A DNA stretch of 64,000 nt from contig JAGWWY010000003.1 of assembly GCA_018970145.1 (NCBI GenBank), positions 124,001-188,000 on the forward strand, read 5' to 3'. Made by a program: the position numbers and the translations under genes. The notes beneath the pieces were generated by a model. The model was not told where the DNA came from. It saw only the letters and a program-made list of their open reading frames with translations, and made no database searches. This document shows, in pieces, positions 1 to 8,645 of this stretch (the first letter of the stretch is position 1; each line of letters starts with the position of its first letter). This DNA is from Gammaproteobacteria bacterium. GTDB lineage: Bacteria; Pseudomonadota; Gammaproteobacteria; Steroidobacterales; Steroidobacteraceae.

Positions 1-1142
1 GCGAAAAAGCCCACTTCGATGTCCGGTGCAGTCGTGACCGTTCCCCCAAGTGGCGGGAGTTGTCCGGCGATGCTTTTGATAAGCGTGGATTTACCGGCAC
101 CGTTTCGTCCAAGAATGCCGATACGCGCACCGGGTGGGATCGAGAGCGAAAAGTCCTCGATGATCAGCTGATCGCCGTATCCGGCAGAGATCCGATCGAG
201 TGAGACGAGTGGCACCGGAAGTTTGCGCGGTTCGAGAAATTGCCAGTCAAAGGTGTGTTCGACCCGCTGTGTGACCAGCGTCGGCAATCGTTCCAGCCAC
301 TTCAGCCGGCTTTGCGCTTGTCTAGCTTTGCTAGCCTTGGCGCGGAATCGCTCCACGAAGCTACGAACATGATCGGCTTCACGACGAATTTTTTCGTTCT
401 GCGCTTGCTGCTGAGCGAGTCTTGCTGCACGTTGTGTCTCGAAATCGGAGAAGTTACCGCTGTATGCGGCGAGTGTTCCAAGGCTGACATGTAGGACACG
501 ATTGATGACGGCATCGAGGAAGTCTCGATCGTGCGATACCAACAATAGCGTGCCTGGATAACTTTGTAGCCAACGCTCAAGCCATAGCACGGCATCGAGA
601 TCCAGATGGTTCGTCGGTTCGTCGAGCAGCAATACGTCGGAGGGACACATCAACGCCTTGGCGAGATTAGCTCGCATGCGCAACCCACCGGAGAACTCTT
701 TGATGGGTTGATCGATACGTTGGCTGTCGAAACCGAGTCCATCAAGTAGAGCGGCCGCTCGACTGCGCGCCGTATAGCCGCCGAGTTGATCGAAATCGGC
801 CAATGCTTGGGCGTGTTGGATACCATCTTCGCGACGTTCCGCTTCGGCGAGAGCGTACTCGCAGCGACGCAAAGTGACGTCGCCATCGATGACGTGCTCG
901 ATAACGGGACGATCAGAGTCGGGAAGCTCCTGAGTCACGGCAGCGAAGGTCAGGCCGCCCGGTATTTCGAGGGTGCCTTGATCCGGCGTCAGTTCGCCCT
1001 TGATGAGTGCGAGTAACGACGATTTGCCACTACCGTTACGGCCGACGATGCCGACCTTCTCGCCTCGCAGAATGCTGGCGGTGGCGGAATCGAGTAGGGG
1101 CTCAGGACCACGCCGAAGCCGAACATGACGCAAGTGAATCAC
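1..1142 (-). CDS. ABC-F family ATPase (YheS-like), 3' end cut by window edge
   Basis: Soluble tandem-ATPase protein of the ABC-F family; members act on the ribosome (translation factors or antibiotic protection) rather than in transport. About 380 codons are visible. A first Walker A, GRNGSGKSS, lies near residues 35-43. A DEPTNHLD-type Walker B with a following SHDR switch comes near residue 180-200. A charged linker follows, and a second Walker A, GRNGAGKST, lies near residue 350. The protein runs off the left edge before its second signature motif. The GTG start at 1142 is supported by a TAGAAT box exactly 7 nt upstream. The order of domains and the long linker resemble YheS more than Uup. 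It is divergent from the peptidase gene that follows. The family is sure; the exact subgroup is not. Confidence 0.9.
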   Translation of the reverse strand, partial: MIHLRHVRLRRGPEPLLDSATASILRGEKVGIVGRNGSGKSSLLALIKGELTPDQGTLEIPGGLTFAAVTQELPDSDRPVIEHVIDGDVTLRRCEYALAEAERREDGIQHAQALADFDQLGGYTARSRAAALLDGLGFDSQRIDQPIKEFSGGLRMRANLAKALMCPSDVLLLDEPTNHLDLDAVLWLERWLQSYPGTLLLVSHDRDFLDAVINRVLHVSLGTLAAYSGNFSDFETQRAARLAQQQAQNEKIRREADHVRSFVERFRAKASKARQAQSRLKWLERLPTLVTQRVEHTFDWQFLEPRKLPVPLVSLDRISAGYGDQLIIEDFSLSIPPGARIGILGRNGAGKSTLIKSIAGQLPPLGGTVTTAPDIEVGFF

Positions 1143-1155
1143 GGTCGCGATTCTA
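1143..1155 (-). promoter_or_regulatory. -10-like box for a leaderless ABC-F transcript
   Basis: On the minus strand TAGAAT (1155-1150) is followed by 7 nt and then the GTG start at 1142. No Shine-Dalgarno sequence is present. The arrangement matches other first genes in the window; that it drives a leaderless mRNA is inference. Confidence 0.5.
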
Positions 1156-1247
1156 CGCGACTGCTTGTGTATGCTCGTCACAGTGAGCATCGAAATTTTC
1201 CGCGACGCCATCTGCCCAGGGTGCCTCTTTGGGCAGCGACGCCATTG

Positions 1248-1937
1248 GTGACCGCTGTCGTGACTGCGGATGAGTTGACCGGGCGAACTCGCTCGCACGT
1301 CATCGACCTGCCTGCCGTAGGCTGCGTCTTGCATCGCGACGCCGTGCAGCCTTTTCTCGATCTGCGCGAGGCTGCCAGGGCAGCCGGTCACGACTTGGTC
1401 GCGGTTTCGTCTTTTCGCGATTTCGACCGGCAGCGTTTGATATGGAACGGTAAATTTCGCGGTGAACGAGCTGTACTCGATCGGCGAGGACAATTACTCG
1501 ATTTACGCGATCGATCGGTGGCGGATCGAATCAACGCCATCCTGTGCTGGTCGGCGATGCCCGGTGCCAGCCGTCATCACTGGGGCAGCGATGTCGATGT
1601 GATTGATCGCAACGCCGTGGCGTCTAGTACGGCTGTCGAACTCATACCGGAGGCCTATTCGGGTGACGGGCCTCACGCCGCCCTGAGTGCGTGGCTATCG
1701 GAGAACATGGACAGCTTCGGTTTCTTCCGACCGTATGTCAGCGAGCGCGCCGGTGTGAGTCCTGAGCCTTGGCACTTGAGTTATGCGCCGATCTCGGTGC
1801 CGGCTCTGCAACAGATGACGCCCGTAGTGCTGCTTGAGGCTTGGCGAGGAAGTGAGATCGACGGTGTCGAGTGGCTGATCGACAACGTCGACCTATTGCA
1901 CGCGCGCTACGTGAAAGACATCGATCTCAGAGTATGA
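1248..1937 (+). CDS. M15 family D-alanyl-D-alanine carboxypeptidase (VanY-like)
   Basis: Zinc peptidase of the VanY/M15B type, expected to trim the terminal D-Ala from peptidoglycan stem peptides in the periplasm. The zinc site is clear: an SRHHWGSDVD block at about residues 108-117 supplies the first His and Asp ligands, and EPWHL near residue 180 supplies the catalytic Glu and last His. The frame is open back to an ATG at 1125, but the extra N-terminal 41 residues look unlike the family and would overlap the divergent ABC-F start. I therefore chose GTG 1248; GTG 1260 is equally possible and neither has a good ribosome site. I see no convincing signal peptide, so localisation is open. It overlaps the convergent exonuclease gene by 11 bp. 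Confidence 0.8.
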   Translation: MTAVVTADELTGRTRSHVIDLPAVGCVLHRDAVQPFLDLREAARAAGHDLVAVSSFRDFDRQRLIWNGKFRGERAVLDRRGQLLDLRDRSVADRINAILCWSAMPGASRHHWGSDVDVIDRNAVASSTAVELIPEAYSGDGPHAALSAWLSENMDSFGFFRPYVSERAGVSPEPWHLSYAPISVPALQQMTPVVLLEAWRGSEIDGVEWLIDNVDLLHARYVKDIDLRV

Positions 1938-2703
1938 AATCCGCCAGCACCGGTGTGTGATCAGAGGGTCTCTCAGCGCGACGTGGTTCTTTGTCGATGC
2001 GAGCTGCGACGCACTTCTGCGCGAGCGCGCCCGAGGCGAGTATCAAATCGATACGTAAGCCCGCGTTGCGGCGAAAGCCAGCAGCGCGATAGTCCCACCA
2101 ACTGTACGATTTGTCCGGCTGTTCGAATTGCCGGAACACATCGACCAACCCCGTCTGCAGTAAACGCCGATAGGCATTCCGCTCTGGCTCACTCACGTGG
2201 ACGTGACCAACCCAAGCGGCTGGATCATGAACGTCGCGGTCCTCGGGGGCGATATTGAAGTCACCCAACACCACGATCTGTTGCTCGGTTTGCAGTAGCG
2301 ACTCCAGCCAGTGCTGCAGCGCCTCGAGCCAGCGCAATTTGTAGGCGTACTTATCCGAGTCAGGCGCTTGTCCGTTCGGAACGTAAAGGTTGATGACCAC
2401 GAGCCCAGCGGTACGAACAGCCAGTACACGCCGCTGTTCATCTTCAAAACCGGGGATGCCGGTCGCCAGCACGTCGATGGGGTGGCGTGACAGGATAGCG
2501 ACCCCGTTGTAGGTGCGCTGACCAATGAAGGCGCATTGATAACCCAACGCGCCGATCTCCGCTGCTGGGAAATCCGGGTCTGGAAGTTTGGTCTCCTGCA
2601 GGGCGATGACATCAGGCTTGCTATCGCCAACCCATGCGGCTAACTGCGGCAATCGAACCCGCAACGAGTTGACGTTCCAAGTAGCGAGGGTGATCTGTGA
2701 CAT
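1927..2703 (-). CDS. xthA: Exodeoxyribonuclease III
   Basis: Mg-dependent AP endonuclease and 3'-5' exonuclease of the EEP fold, acting in base-excision repair. At 258 residues it has the usual length. Conserved blocks in order are TWNVNSLR at the N-terminus (Asn ligand), LQETK (catalytic Glu, about residue 37), [15 protein letters not shown] (Asp/Asn, about 150), a Trp-rich stretch with RIDLIL, and SDHTPV at the C-terminus (Asp-His pair). A second, more distant exonuclease III gene lies at 20523. It is divergent from glutathione reductase with only 36 bp between the start codons. A TAACCT box stands 6 nt before the ATG. Confidence in family is high. Confidence 0.95.
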   Translation of the reverse strand: MSQITLATWNVNSLRVRLPQLAAWVGDSKPDVIALQETKLPDPDFPAAEIGALGYQCAFIGQRTYNGVAILSRHPIDVLATGIPGFEDEQRRVLAVRTAGLVVINLYVPNGQAPDSDKYAYKLRWLEALQHWLESLLQTEQQIVVLGDFNIAPEDRDVHDPAAWVGHVHVSEPERNAYRRLLQTGLVDVFRQFEQPDKSYSWWDYRAAGFRRNAGLRIDLILASGALAQKCVAARIDKEPRRAERPSDHTPVLADFIL

Positions 2704-2715
2704 CTGCCTAGGTTA
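2704..2715 (-). promoter_or_regulatory. -10-like box for xthA (leaderless pattern)
   Basis: Minus-strand TAACCT (2715-2710) ends 6 nt before the ATG at 2703. The match to the -10 consensus is weak, and an AGG inside the gap could instead be a poor ribosome site. Confidence 0.3.
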
Positions 2716-2726
2716 AACGACCTGTG

Positions 2727-2739
2727 TACGATAGCGGTC
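2727..2739 (+). promoter_or_regulatory. -10-like box for gor (leaderless pattern)
   Basis: TACGAT at 2727-2732 is followed by 7 nt and the ATG at 2740. No ribosome-binding sequence is visible in between. Only 36 bp separate this start from the divergent xthA start. Confidence 0.45.
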
Positions 2740-4095
2740 ATGGCTAGAAAAAATTTCGACTTGATCGTCATCGGGGGCGGTAGTGGCGGCTTGGCGTGTG
2801 CACAGCGTGCTGCCCAGTACGGAGCCAAGGTGTTACTAGCTGAATCGGCCCGCTTGGGTGGAACCTGTGTCAATGTCGGCTGCGTTCCCAAGAAGGTGAT
2901 GTGGAACGCAGCGAATATTGCCGAAGCCGCCGCAGACGCGCGGTATTACGGATTCGACATCGAGTACCGCAGCCACGATTGGTCAGCATTGCGCCACGCG
3001 AGAGACGCCTACATCACCCGCTTGAACGGGATCTATGAGCGCAATCTTGCGGCAAAGAATATCGAGTTCGTCCGTAATCGCGCGAGCTTCGTTGCGTCGC
3101 ACGAGATTCGCATCGGCGATGAACTTTTCGAAGCACCACGGGTGGTGATTGCGACGGGTGGTCGTCCCATTCTGCCCTCGATCCCGGGCAGCGAATATGG
3201 CATCACCTCAGACGGCTTCTTCGAGTTGGATCATCTGCCGTCGCGCACTGCCATCGTGGGTGGTGGTTACATCGCGGTTGAACTTGCTGGTGTCTTGCAA
3301 GCCTTGGGCAGCAAAGTCACCCTGGCGTTTCGTCGCGATCGAGTGCTGCGTCATTTCGATTCGATATTGTCGGATACGCTCATGAAAATCATGCGTGACG
3401 AGGGAGCGACTCTCATTGATCACGCTGCGCCGCGCGCGCTGGAGCGCGATATCGACGGTTCGCTGCGGCTATTGTTCGATGACGGTCGACAGGCAGGTCC
3501 CTTCGATTCGGTGATCTGGGCCGTGGGTCGCGAGCCGTTGGTCGACAAGCTGGCGCTCGATCGTGCGGGTATCCGGCTAGATAGTCGCGGTTTCATACCG
3601 GTCGATCGTTATCAGGAGACAACGGTAGCTGACGTCTACGCCATCGGCGATGTGACGGGGCAGGCGCAATTGACCCCCGTTGCGATCGCCGCGGGTCGCC
3701 GCCTTGCTGATCGCCTGTGGGGCGGTATGGCAGGACGTCACCTGGACTACGGCAATATCCCAACGGTGGTCTTCAGCCATCCACCGATCGGCACCGTGGG
3801 TCTCAGCGAAAGCGAGGCTATCGATCGCTACGGTGCACACGACGTCAAGATATACACATCAGGTTTCGTACCGATGTATCACGCTCTGACGCCACGCAAG
3901 CCGCGTGCTGAAATGAAACTCGTGACGGTGGGCGCGGATGAGCGGATCGTCGGTTGCCACGTGATCGGTGCTGGCGCTGATGAAATGCTGCAAGGCTTTG
4001 CCGTCGCCGTACGTATGGGCGCAACCAAGCGCGATTTTGACGACACTATCGCCATCCATCCCACTAGTGCTGAGGAATTCGTCACGATGCGTTAG
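2740..4095 (+). CDS. gor: Glutathione-disulfide reductase
   Basis: Cytoplasmic flavoenzyme that uses NADPH to reduce oxidised glutathione. The FAD-binding GGGSGG motif is at residues 12-17. The redox-active disulfide lies in [13 protein letters not shown], with Cys43 and Cys48. The second dinucleotide domain carries [11 protein letters not shown] followed by an FRRDR basic segment typical of NADPH rather than NADH binding, which separates it from lipoamide dehydrogenase. The FAD site YAIGDVTG comes next. The C-terminal HPTSAEE holds the catalytic His of the partner subunit. Length (451 aa) matches the family. It stands alone, and its start is preceded by a -10-like box rather than a Shine-Dalgarno sequence. 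Confidence 0.97.
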   Translation: MARKNFDLIVIGGGSGGLACAQRAAQYGAKVLLAESARLGGTCVNVGCVPKKVMWNAANIAEAAADARYYGFDIEYRSHDWSALRHARDAYITRLNGIYERNLAAKNIEFVRNRASFVASHEIRIGDELFEAPRVVIATGGRPILPSIPGSEYGITSDGFFELDHLPSRTAIVGGGYIAVELAGVLQALGSKVTLAFRRDRVLRHFDSILSDTLMKIMRDEGATLIDHAAPRALERDIDGSLRLLFDDGRQAGPFDSVIWAVGREPLVDKLALDRAGIRLDSRGFIPVDRYQETTVADVYAIGDVTGQAQLTPVAIAAGRRLADRLWGGMAGRHLDYGNIPTVVFSHPPIGTVGLSESEAIDRYGAHDVKIYTSGFVPMYHALTPRKPRAEMKLVTVGADERIVGCHVIGAGADEMLQGFAVAVRMGATKRDFDDTIAIHPTSAEEFVTMR

Positions 4096-4177
4096 GCGCG
4101 GGCGGTCGCTGTCCGCACGGTACACGCCCGGGTAGCCACCCGTTGACTTGCCGCAGCCCCGGACGCCGAATGACGCC

Positions 4178-4621
4178 ATGAGGCGCGCAGTTGGACGAGC
4201 ATGCAAGCGGGTTTTTTTGGGGCTGCTATTGCCGATAGGGACGATCGGCTGTGCTCGTCAGCCGACACCAATGGCAGCTGAGCAGCTACAGATCAAAATC
4301 AATCTGCTCTGCACCACCTGCGATGACTTTCTGCAAGGCACGCCATCCGGTCGATCAACGGAATCGGAGTTCCAACGGTATCGACTGCGAGAAAAGTCTT
4401 TCTTTGCGCAGATCGCTACCATCTCTGATTATTTGATCCATTGGATCCACCAGCAGACGAACGACAGACGGCCACTGTCGGGCCATGCTGCTCGCCTTTG
4501 CTGTGGGCGGGTATTACGATGCCTCGCTTATTTTATTGACCTTTTACTCGCGCCTTTTTTCGTCGTGCCGACCGGACGTGGGTATGGTCTCGACAAGCAG
4601 TTGCACGCCAGATATTCCTAA
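4178..4621 (+). CDS. Putative small lipoprotein, frame of second half uncertain
   Basis: Function not recognised. The N-terminus is basic and then hydrophobic and ends in an IGC lipobox-like motif at about residues 22-24, suggesting a lipoprotein. A CTTCDDFLQG segment follows. The first ~90 residues look like a real protein. The last ~60 are a Cys/Leu/Phe-rich stretch that may not be in the native frame: from about 4484 a neighbouring frame also stays open, up to 4648. A frameshift or recent decay is therefore possible. An upstream ATG at 4148 adds ten residues ahead of the signal, so I prefer 4178. It ends 27 bp before an MFS gene and may be co-transcribed with it. Low confidence as an intact gene. 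Confidence 0.4.
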   Translation: MRRAVGRACKRVFLGLLLPIGTIGCARQPTPMAAEQLQIKINLLCTTCDDFLQGTPSGRSTESEFQRYRLREKSFFAQIATISDYLIHWIHQQTNDRRPLSGHAARLCCGRVLRCLAYFIDLLLAPFFVVPTGRGYGLDKQLHARYS

Positions 4622-4648
4622 TCCATTTTCTTTGGCTGAGGTTCTCTA

Positions 4649-5920
4649 ATGAATACGTTCGGACCCGTGCGTTTGATGCCGGGTGTCACCCGAGGGCATG
4701 TCGCGGCTTATCTCTGGGCAGCTTTCGTCAGTATCGGAATATTCACCTACGCTACGGCGCTGCAGCCGTATCTGCTTGAGGTCAATATCGGCGTGCCCTC
4801 GGGGGAGCGAGGCGTAGTCTCCGGTAATCTGCAATTCTGGCAAGAAATCGTCACGCTGCTTTGCGTCGGTCTTTTTGGTGCGTGGTCTGATCGGGTTGGA
4901 CGACGGGTTGTCTACATCGTCGGATTTTTGATCACAGGACTTGCGTATGCTGCCTATCCGTTTGCTGATGATGTTGGTCAACTATTGATCTACCGTCTCA
5001 TTTATGCGGTCGGCATCGCCGCCCTTGGCGGTATGTTGGCCACAGTTTTGGCGGATTATCCGATCGACGCTGATCGCGGCAAACTAACCGGCATCTCGTT
5101 CTTTTTGAATGCGGTCGGTGCACTGCTGTTTTTTGCAGTGCTTACCCGGTTACCGGCGCTGTACCAAGGTTTTGGTGCCACCGAAACTGAAGCGGGTCGC
5201 TTTGCATATCTGTCAATTTCGGCGGTATGCGTGGTGAGCGCCTTGATCATGTTGGGCTTGAAGCCGGGCGCACCCGAGCAACTGACAGAGCGGTTGCCTT
5301 TGATGTCCTTGCTACGGCAAGGACTGAGTGCAGGCAAGCGGCCGCGAATCGCCTTGGCTTATGCCGCTTCCTTCGCAGCCCGCGCCGATCTGGTCATCGT
5401 GGCGTTGTTTCTTTCGCTTTGGGTGCAATCTGCCGCGTTGGCTGACGGCGCGACGGCAGCAGAGGCAACCTCGAGACAAGGGGCTCTCTTTGGAATCGTG
5501 CAGGGTAGCGCGATGCTGTGGGCACCCGTTTTCGGATGGCTCGCAGACAAGATTGATCGTGTCACCTTGGTCATCATGGCGACTGTGCTCTCCGTAGCCG
5601 GTTACGGTTGGATGGGCTTAACGCCAGATCCAGCCGTCGGGACGGCCGCGTTCGGCGCTGCCGCTTTGTTGGGCGTCGGTCAGGCGAGCGGCATTCTCGC
5701 CTCGCAGGTTTTGATCGCTCAGGAAGCGCCGGGTGCCATCCGAGGCGCCGTCATCGGGATGGTCGGCTTTTTCGGGGCTCTCGGTATCTTGGCGATCTCC
5801 AAGATCGGCGGCATCGCATTCGATGCGTGGCGTCCGGGTGCGCCCTTCATCATCATGGCCGGCGCCAATGTGCTATTGCTGGGCTACGCGATTTGGGTGA
5901 GGACTCGGCCGAACGGCTGA
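4649..5920 (+). CDS. MFS transporter
   Basis: Polytopic inner-membrane carrier of the major facilitator superfamily with twelve probable helices over 423 residues; substrate unknown. The loop 2-3 signature GAWSDRVGRR lies near residue 75-85, and a weaker counterpart, GWLADKIDR, follows helix 8. A TGAGG ribosome site precedes the ATG by 7 nt, so this start is well supported. It is a paralogue of the carrier at 12217: both begin with a similar Pro-Gly stretch, share LQPYLL/IQPYLL in helix 1, and share an ASQ..QEAP..RGAV segment near helix 10-11. It ends 2 bp from the convergent yqhA gene. Confidence 0.85.
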   Translation: MNTFGPVRLMPGVTRGHVAAYLWAAFVSIGIFTYATALQPYLLEVNIGVPSGERGVVSGNLQFWQEIVTLLCVGLFGAWSDRVGRRVVYIVGFLITGLAYAAYPFADDVGQLLIYRLIYAVGIAALGGMLATVLADYPIDADRGKLTGISFFLNAVGALLFFAVLTRLPALYQGFGATETEAGRFAYLSISAVCVVSALIMLGLKPGAPEQLTERLPLMSLLRQGLSAGKRPRIALAYAASFAARADLVIVALFLSLWVQSAALADGATAAEATSRQGALFGIVQGSAMLWAPVFGWLADKIDRVTLVIMATVLSVAGYGWMGLTPDPAVGTAAFGAAALLGVGQASGILASQVLIAQEAPGAIRGAVIGMVGFFGALGILAISKIGGIAFDAWRPGAPFIIMAGANVLLLGYAIWVRTRPNG

Positions 5921-5922
5921 GA

Positions 5923-6441
5923 TTACTTGGTGTCTGTCTGATCGCGATGTCCGGCGAAGGACATACGATCCAAGACACCGAGCAGCAGCGCCGAGACGAC
6001 GAACGTGAGGTGTAACATGACGTACCAAAAGATCTTGTCGTTCGGGATCGTCTTGGCATCCATAAAGACTTTCAGCAGATGAATGGATGAGATGGCGACG
6101 ATGGATGCAGCGACTTTGAGTTTCAGCGTGCCTGCGTCCAATTTGCCGAGCCAGCCGAGCTTTTCGCCGTGCTGTGCGACATCGAGTCGCGAAACGAAGT
6201 TCTCATACCCAGAGAACATCACCATCACGATGAGGCTGCCGACCAGCACGATATCGATCAAGGTCAGCACGATCAGCACCAACTGATCCTCGGGCATCGA
6301 ACCAACCTCGAGGATGACGTGCAGCGCCTCCTGGAAAAATTTGACGCCGAGTGCAATTAGCGCAAGCGACAGACCGAGATAGAGTGGCGCGAGCAACCAG
6401 CGACACGCGAAAATCAGTTTCTCAAGACTTTTTTCAATCAC
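5923..6441 (-). CDS. yqhA: YqhA/UPF0114 (TIGR00645) membrane protein
   Basis: Small inner-membrane protein of the YqhA family, whose biochemical role is not established. The 172 residues hold about four hydrophobic segments. The family-typical N-terminus [13 protein letters not shown] is followed by a central [13 protein letters not shown] block and a conserved [23 protein letters not shown] stretch around residues 100-125, which I recognise as the family core. Translation starts at a GTG (6441) with a GTGGAG ribosome site about 11 nt upstream, unlike many neighbours that lack one. It is convergent with the MFS gene at 2 bp. Confidence 0.88.
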   Translation of the reverse strand: MIEKSLEKLIFACRWLLAPLYLGLSLALIALGVKFFQEALHVILEVGSMPEDQLVLIVLTLIDIVLVGSLIVMVMFSGYENFVSRLDVAQHGEKLGWLGKLDAGTLKLKVAASIVAISSIHLLKVFMDAKTIPNDKIFWYVMLHLTFVVSALLLGVLDRMSFAGHRDQTDTK

Positions 6442-6486
6442 GAACCGTTCTCCACTGAAGATGCTGTCAAAAGGCGTCGCATCATT

Positions 6487-7026
6487 CTAGCTTGCATCGC
6501 CTCGGAAAATAGGGCCTCGGAAAATATGAACGGGTGGCGCCCCAGAATTCAAGGATTTCTCTTCGACGAACTGCAGCCCGAGCTTTTCCAATACGCGGAT
6601 CGACCGATGGTTGTGTGGCAGCGTAATGCCGTAGACCGAGGTAATGGCGAGCTTTTCCCGTCCTCGGCTGAGCACGGCAGTCGCACCCTCGGTGGTATAG
6701 CCGACCCCCCAATACACCGGAGTCACGGCGAAGCCGATATCCGGCCCGGGTAGAGACGGGCGCCGAACGAGTCCGCACATACCGATACCGGCCGGCTCGG
6801 CGTTGGCTTGTTTGAGCCCCATCCACAGCAGACCATGCCCATGTTCGGCATAGCTTGCGATGGGCCCCTCGCGAAGGTAGCGACGCGCGTCGTCGATCGT
6901 TCTGACGCCTCGATCGCCGATGAATTCGTGGAAGGACGGTTCGTTGAGTAGAGCGAGCACCATGGCCGCGTCCGTCTCGACAAACTCGCGCAACACGAGA
7001 CGGGGCGTTTCGATATCCCAGTTCAT
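6487..7026 (-). CDS. GNAT family N-acetyltransferase (RimJ/RimL-like)
   Basis: Acetyl-CoA-dependent acetyltransferase of the GNAT fold, in the RimJ/RimL-type subgroup that acetylates N-terminal amines or small amines; the substrate cannot be told from sequence. The N-terminal ETPRLVLREF block, central IGMCGLVRR and PDIGFAV strands, the acetyl-CoA pyrophosphate region around GVGYTTEGA, and the late HNHRSIRVLEKLGL helix are all present in order over 179 residues. Two ATGs lie upstream (7035 and 7038), but ATG 7026 fits the family start and has a TATGAT box exactly 7 nt before it. Only 23 bp separate it from the divergent photolyase start. Confidence 0.85.
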   Translation of the reverse strand: MNWDIETPRLVLREFVETDAAMVLALLNEPSFHEFIGDRGVRTIDDARRYLREGPIASYAEHGHGLLWMGLKQANAEPAGIGMCGLVRRPSLPGPDIGFAVTPVYWGVGYTTEGATAVLSRGREKLAITSVYGITLPHNHRSIRVLEKLGLQFVEEKSLNSGAPPVHIFRGPIFRGDAS

Positions 7027-7039
7027 GTCCGGCATCATA
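7027..7039 (-). promoter_or_regulatory. -10 box for the GNAT gene (leaderless pattern)
   Basis: Minus-strand TATGAT (7039-7034), 5 of 6 to the -10 consensus, then 7 nt, then ATG at 7026. It interleaves with the opposite-strand box of the photolyase gene. Confidence 0.5.
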
Positions 7040-7049
7040 AGATGTTGTC
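7038..7049 (+). promoter_or_regulatory. -10-like box for the photolyase operon (leaderless pattern)
   Basis: TAAGAT at 7038-7043 followed by 6 nt and the ATG at 7050; no ribosome site can fit between it and the divergent gene. Confidence 0.45.
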
Positions 7050-8645
7050 ATGACCAAGCAATCTAGAACGGCGGCCACACCTCAGCCCGTTCGTCATCTC
7101 GTTGTCATCCTTGGCGACCAACTCGACCGGGAGTCTGCCGCGTTTGACGGATTCGATCGCAAGCAAGATGTCATCTGGATGGCCGAGGTGATCGAGGAGT
7201 CGATCAAGGTACCGGTGAGCTTGCCGCGAATCGCGATTTTCCTGGCGTCGATGCGGCACTTTCGAGACGCCCTGCGTAGCGAGCGACTCGCGGTCGATTA
7301 TAGCGAGCTCGCTCTAGGCGAACCCTCGTTGGTCGACGCGTTGATAGGAGCATTGCAACGTCATCGGCCCACCAAGGTCGTAATGGTCGAGCCCGGTGAG
7401 TGGTCGGTACGGGAGAGCTTGCGAGCAGCCGTTGCACAGCAGGGTGTCGTCTTGGATGAACGAGCCGATCGCCACTTTCTTTGCTCGCACTCCGAGTTTG
7501 CAGAACATGCCCGCGGCCGAAAACAGTTACGCATGGAGTTTTTCTATCGCGAGATGCGACGTAAGCACGCTGTGTTGTTGGATGGCACCGGCAAGCCTGA
7601 AGGCGGCGAATGGAATTACGATGCCGAGAACCGTGGTAGCTTTGGCAAGACGGGGCCCGCTCATGTACGGCCGCCTGTTCGCTTCGGCCCCGATTCTTTG
7701 ACCCGACAAGTGATCGGTGAGGTTCAAAGACAGTTTCCGCAACACGTCGGTAAACTGGAACGCTTTGACTGGCCCGTCACTCGCGATCAAGCGCTGCTCG
7801 CATTACAAGATTTCATTGATCACCGGCTCGGTCATTTCGGTGAGTACCAGGATGCAATGTGGACCCGCGAGCCATGGCTTTATCACTCGCGTATTTCCGC
7901 GGCGCTCAATCTCAAATTGCTTCGTCCGCTCGAGGTGATCAAGGCCGTCGAGTCGGCATATCGGTCAGGCAAGGCGCCGCTTGCGGCGACTGAAGGGTTC
8001 ATTCGTCAGATTCTTGGTTGGCGCGAGTACGTTCGCGCAGTGTATTGGCATCTCATGCCGGGCTACGGCGAGCGCAACGGCATGTATGCCAATGAACCCC
8101 TACCGGCTTTCTTTTGGACGGCGACAACCGAGATGCAGTGCCTTGCCGACTCGATCGGACAAACTCTCGAGCTAGGTTACGCTCATCATATCCAGCGCTT
8201 GATGGTGACCGGGCTGTTCTGTTTGTTGCTCGGCGTCAACCCGAAAGAAGTCCACGCTTGGTACCTCTCGGTTTATGTCGACGCCGTGGAGTGGGTCGAA
8301 TTACCCAACACCCTCGGGATGTCTCAGTATGCTGATGGCGGGGTCATGGCTTCGAAACCGTACATCGCAACCGGTCGGTACATTGACAAGATGAGCAACT
8401 ACTGTCGTCAGTGTCGCTACAAACCTGCTGAGGCGACGGGAGAGGCCGCCTGCCCGTTTACGACGCTCTATTGGGATTTTCTGATTCGCCACGAAAAGGA
8501 GTTGTCGGGTAATCCGCGAATGATCATGCAGGTTCGTAACTTGACACGACTGACCGCAGAGCGCCGAGCGAGCATCGTCACGGCCGCACGCGATTTGCGT
8601 CGATCGCTGCGTCTTGCAGACAATGGTAGTAACCTAAGCCCATGA
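7050..8645 (+). CDS. FeS-type cryptochrome/photolyase (PhrB-like, (6-4) photolyase group)
   Basis: DNA repair flavoprotein of the iron-sulfur bacterial cryptochrome/photolyase family (FeS-BCP), whose characterised members repair (6-4) photoproducts with light. The N-terminal LVVILGDQLD block starts the Rossmann-like antenna domain. The C-terminal FAD domain carries EGFIRQILGWREYVR and QRLMVTGLFCLLLG. Four cysteines, C364, C452, C455 and C468, have the spacing expected for the [4Fe-4S] ligands, and WDFL follows the last one, so the cluster should be intact. Length (531 aa) is normal. It heads a run of seven genes with 1-4 bp overlaps. Confidence 0.93.
   Translation: MTKQSRTAATPQPVRHLVVILGDQLDRESAAFDGFDRKQDVIWMAEVIEESIKVPVSLPRIAIFLASMRHFRDALRSERLAVDYSELALGEPSLVDALIGALQRHRPTKVVMVEPGEWSVRESLRAAVAQQGVVLDERADRHFLCSHSEFAEHARGRKQLRMEFFYREMRRKHAVLLDGTGKPEGGEWNYDAENRGSFGKTGPAHVRPPVRFGPDSLTRQVIGEVQRQFPQHVGKLERFDWPVTRDQALLALQDFIDHRLGHFGEYQDAMWTREPWLYHSRISAALNLKLLRPLEVIKAVESAYRSGKAPLAATEGFIRQILGWREYVRAVYWHLMPGYGERNGMYANEPLPAFFWTATTEMQCLADSIGQTLELGYAHHIQRLMVTGLFCLLLGVNPKEVHAWYLSVYVDAVEWVELPNTLGMSQYADGGVMASKPYIATGRYIDKMSNYCRQCRYKPAEATGEAACPFTTLYWDFLIRHEKELSGNPRMIMQVRNLTRLTAERRASIVTAARDLRRSLRLADNGSNLSP

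Noticed and set aside
1125-1247. N-terminal extension of the M15 peptidase from ATG 1125
   Set aside because: The extra residues show no family features and would overlap the divergent ABC-F start and its -10-like box.
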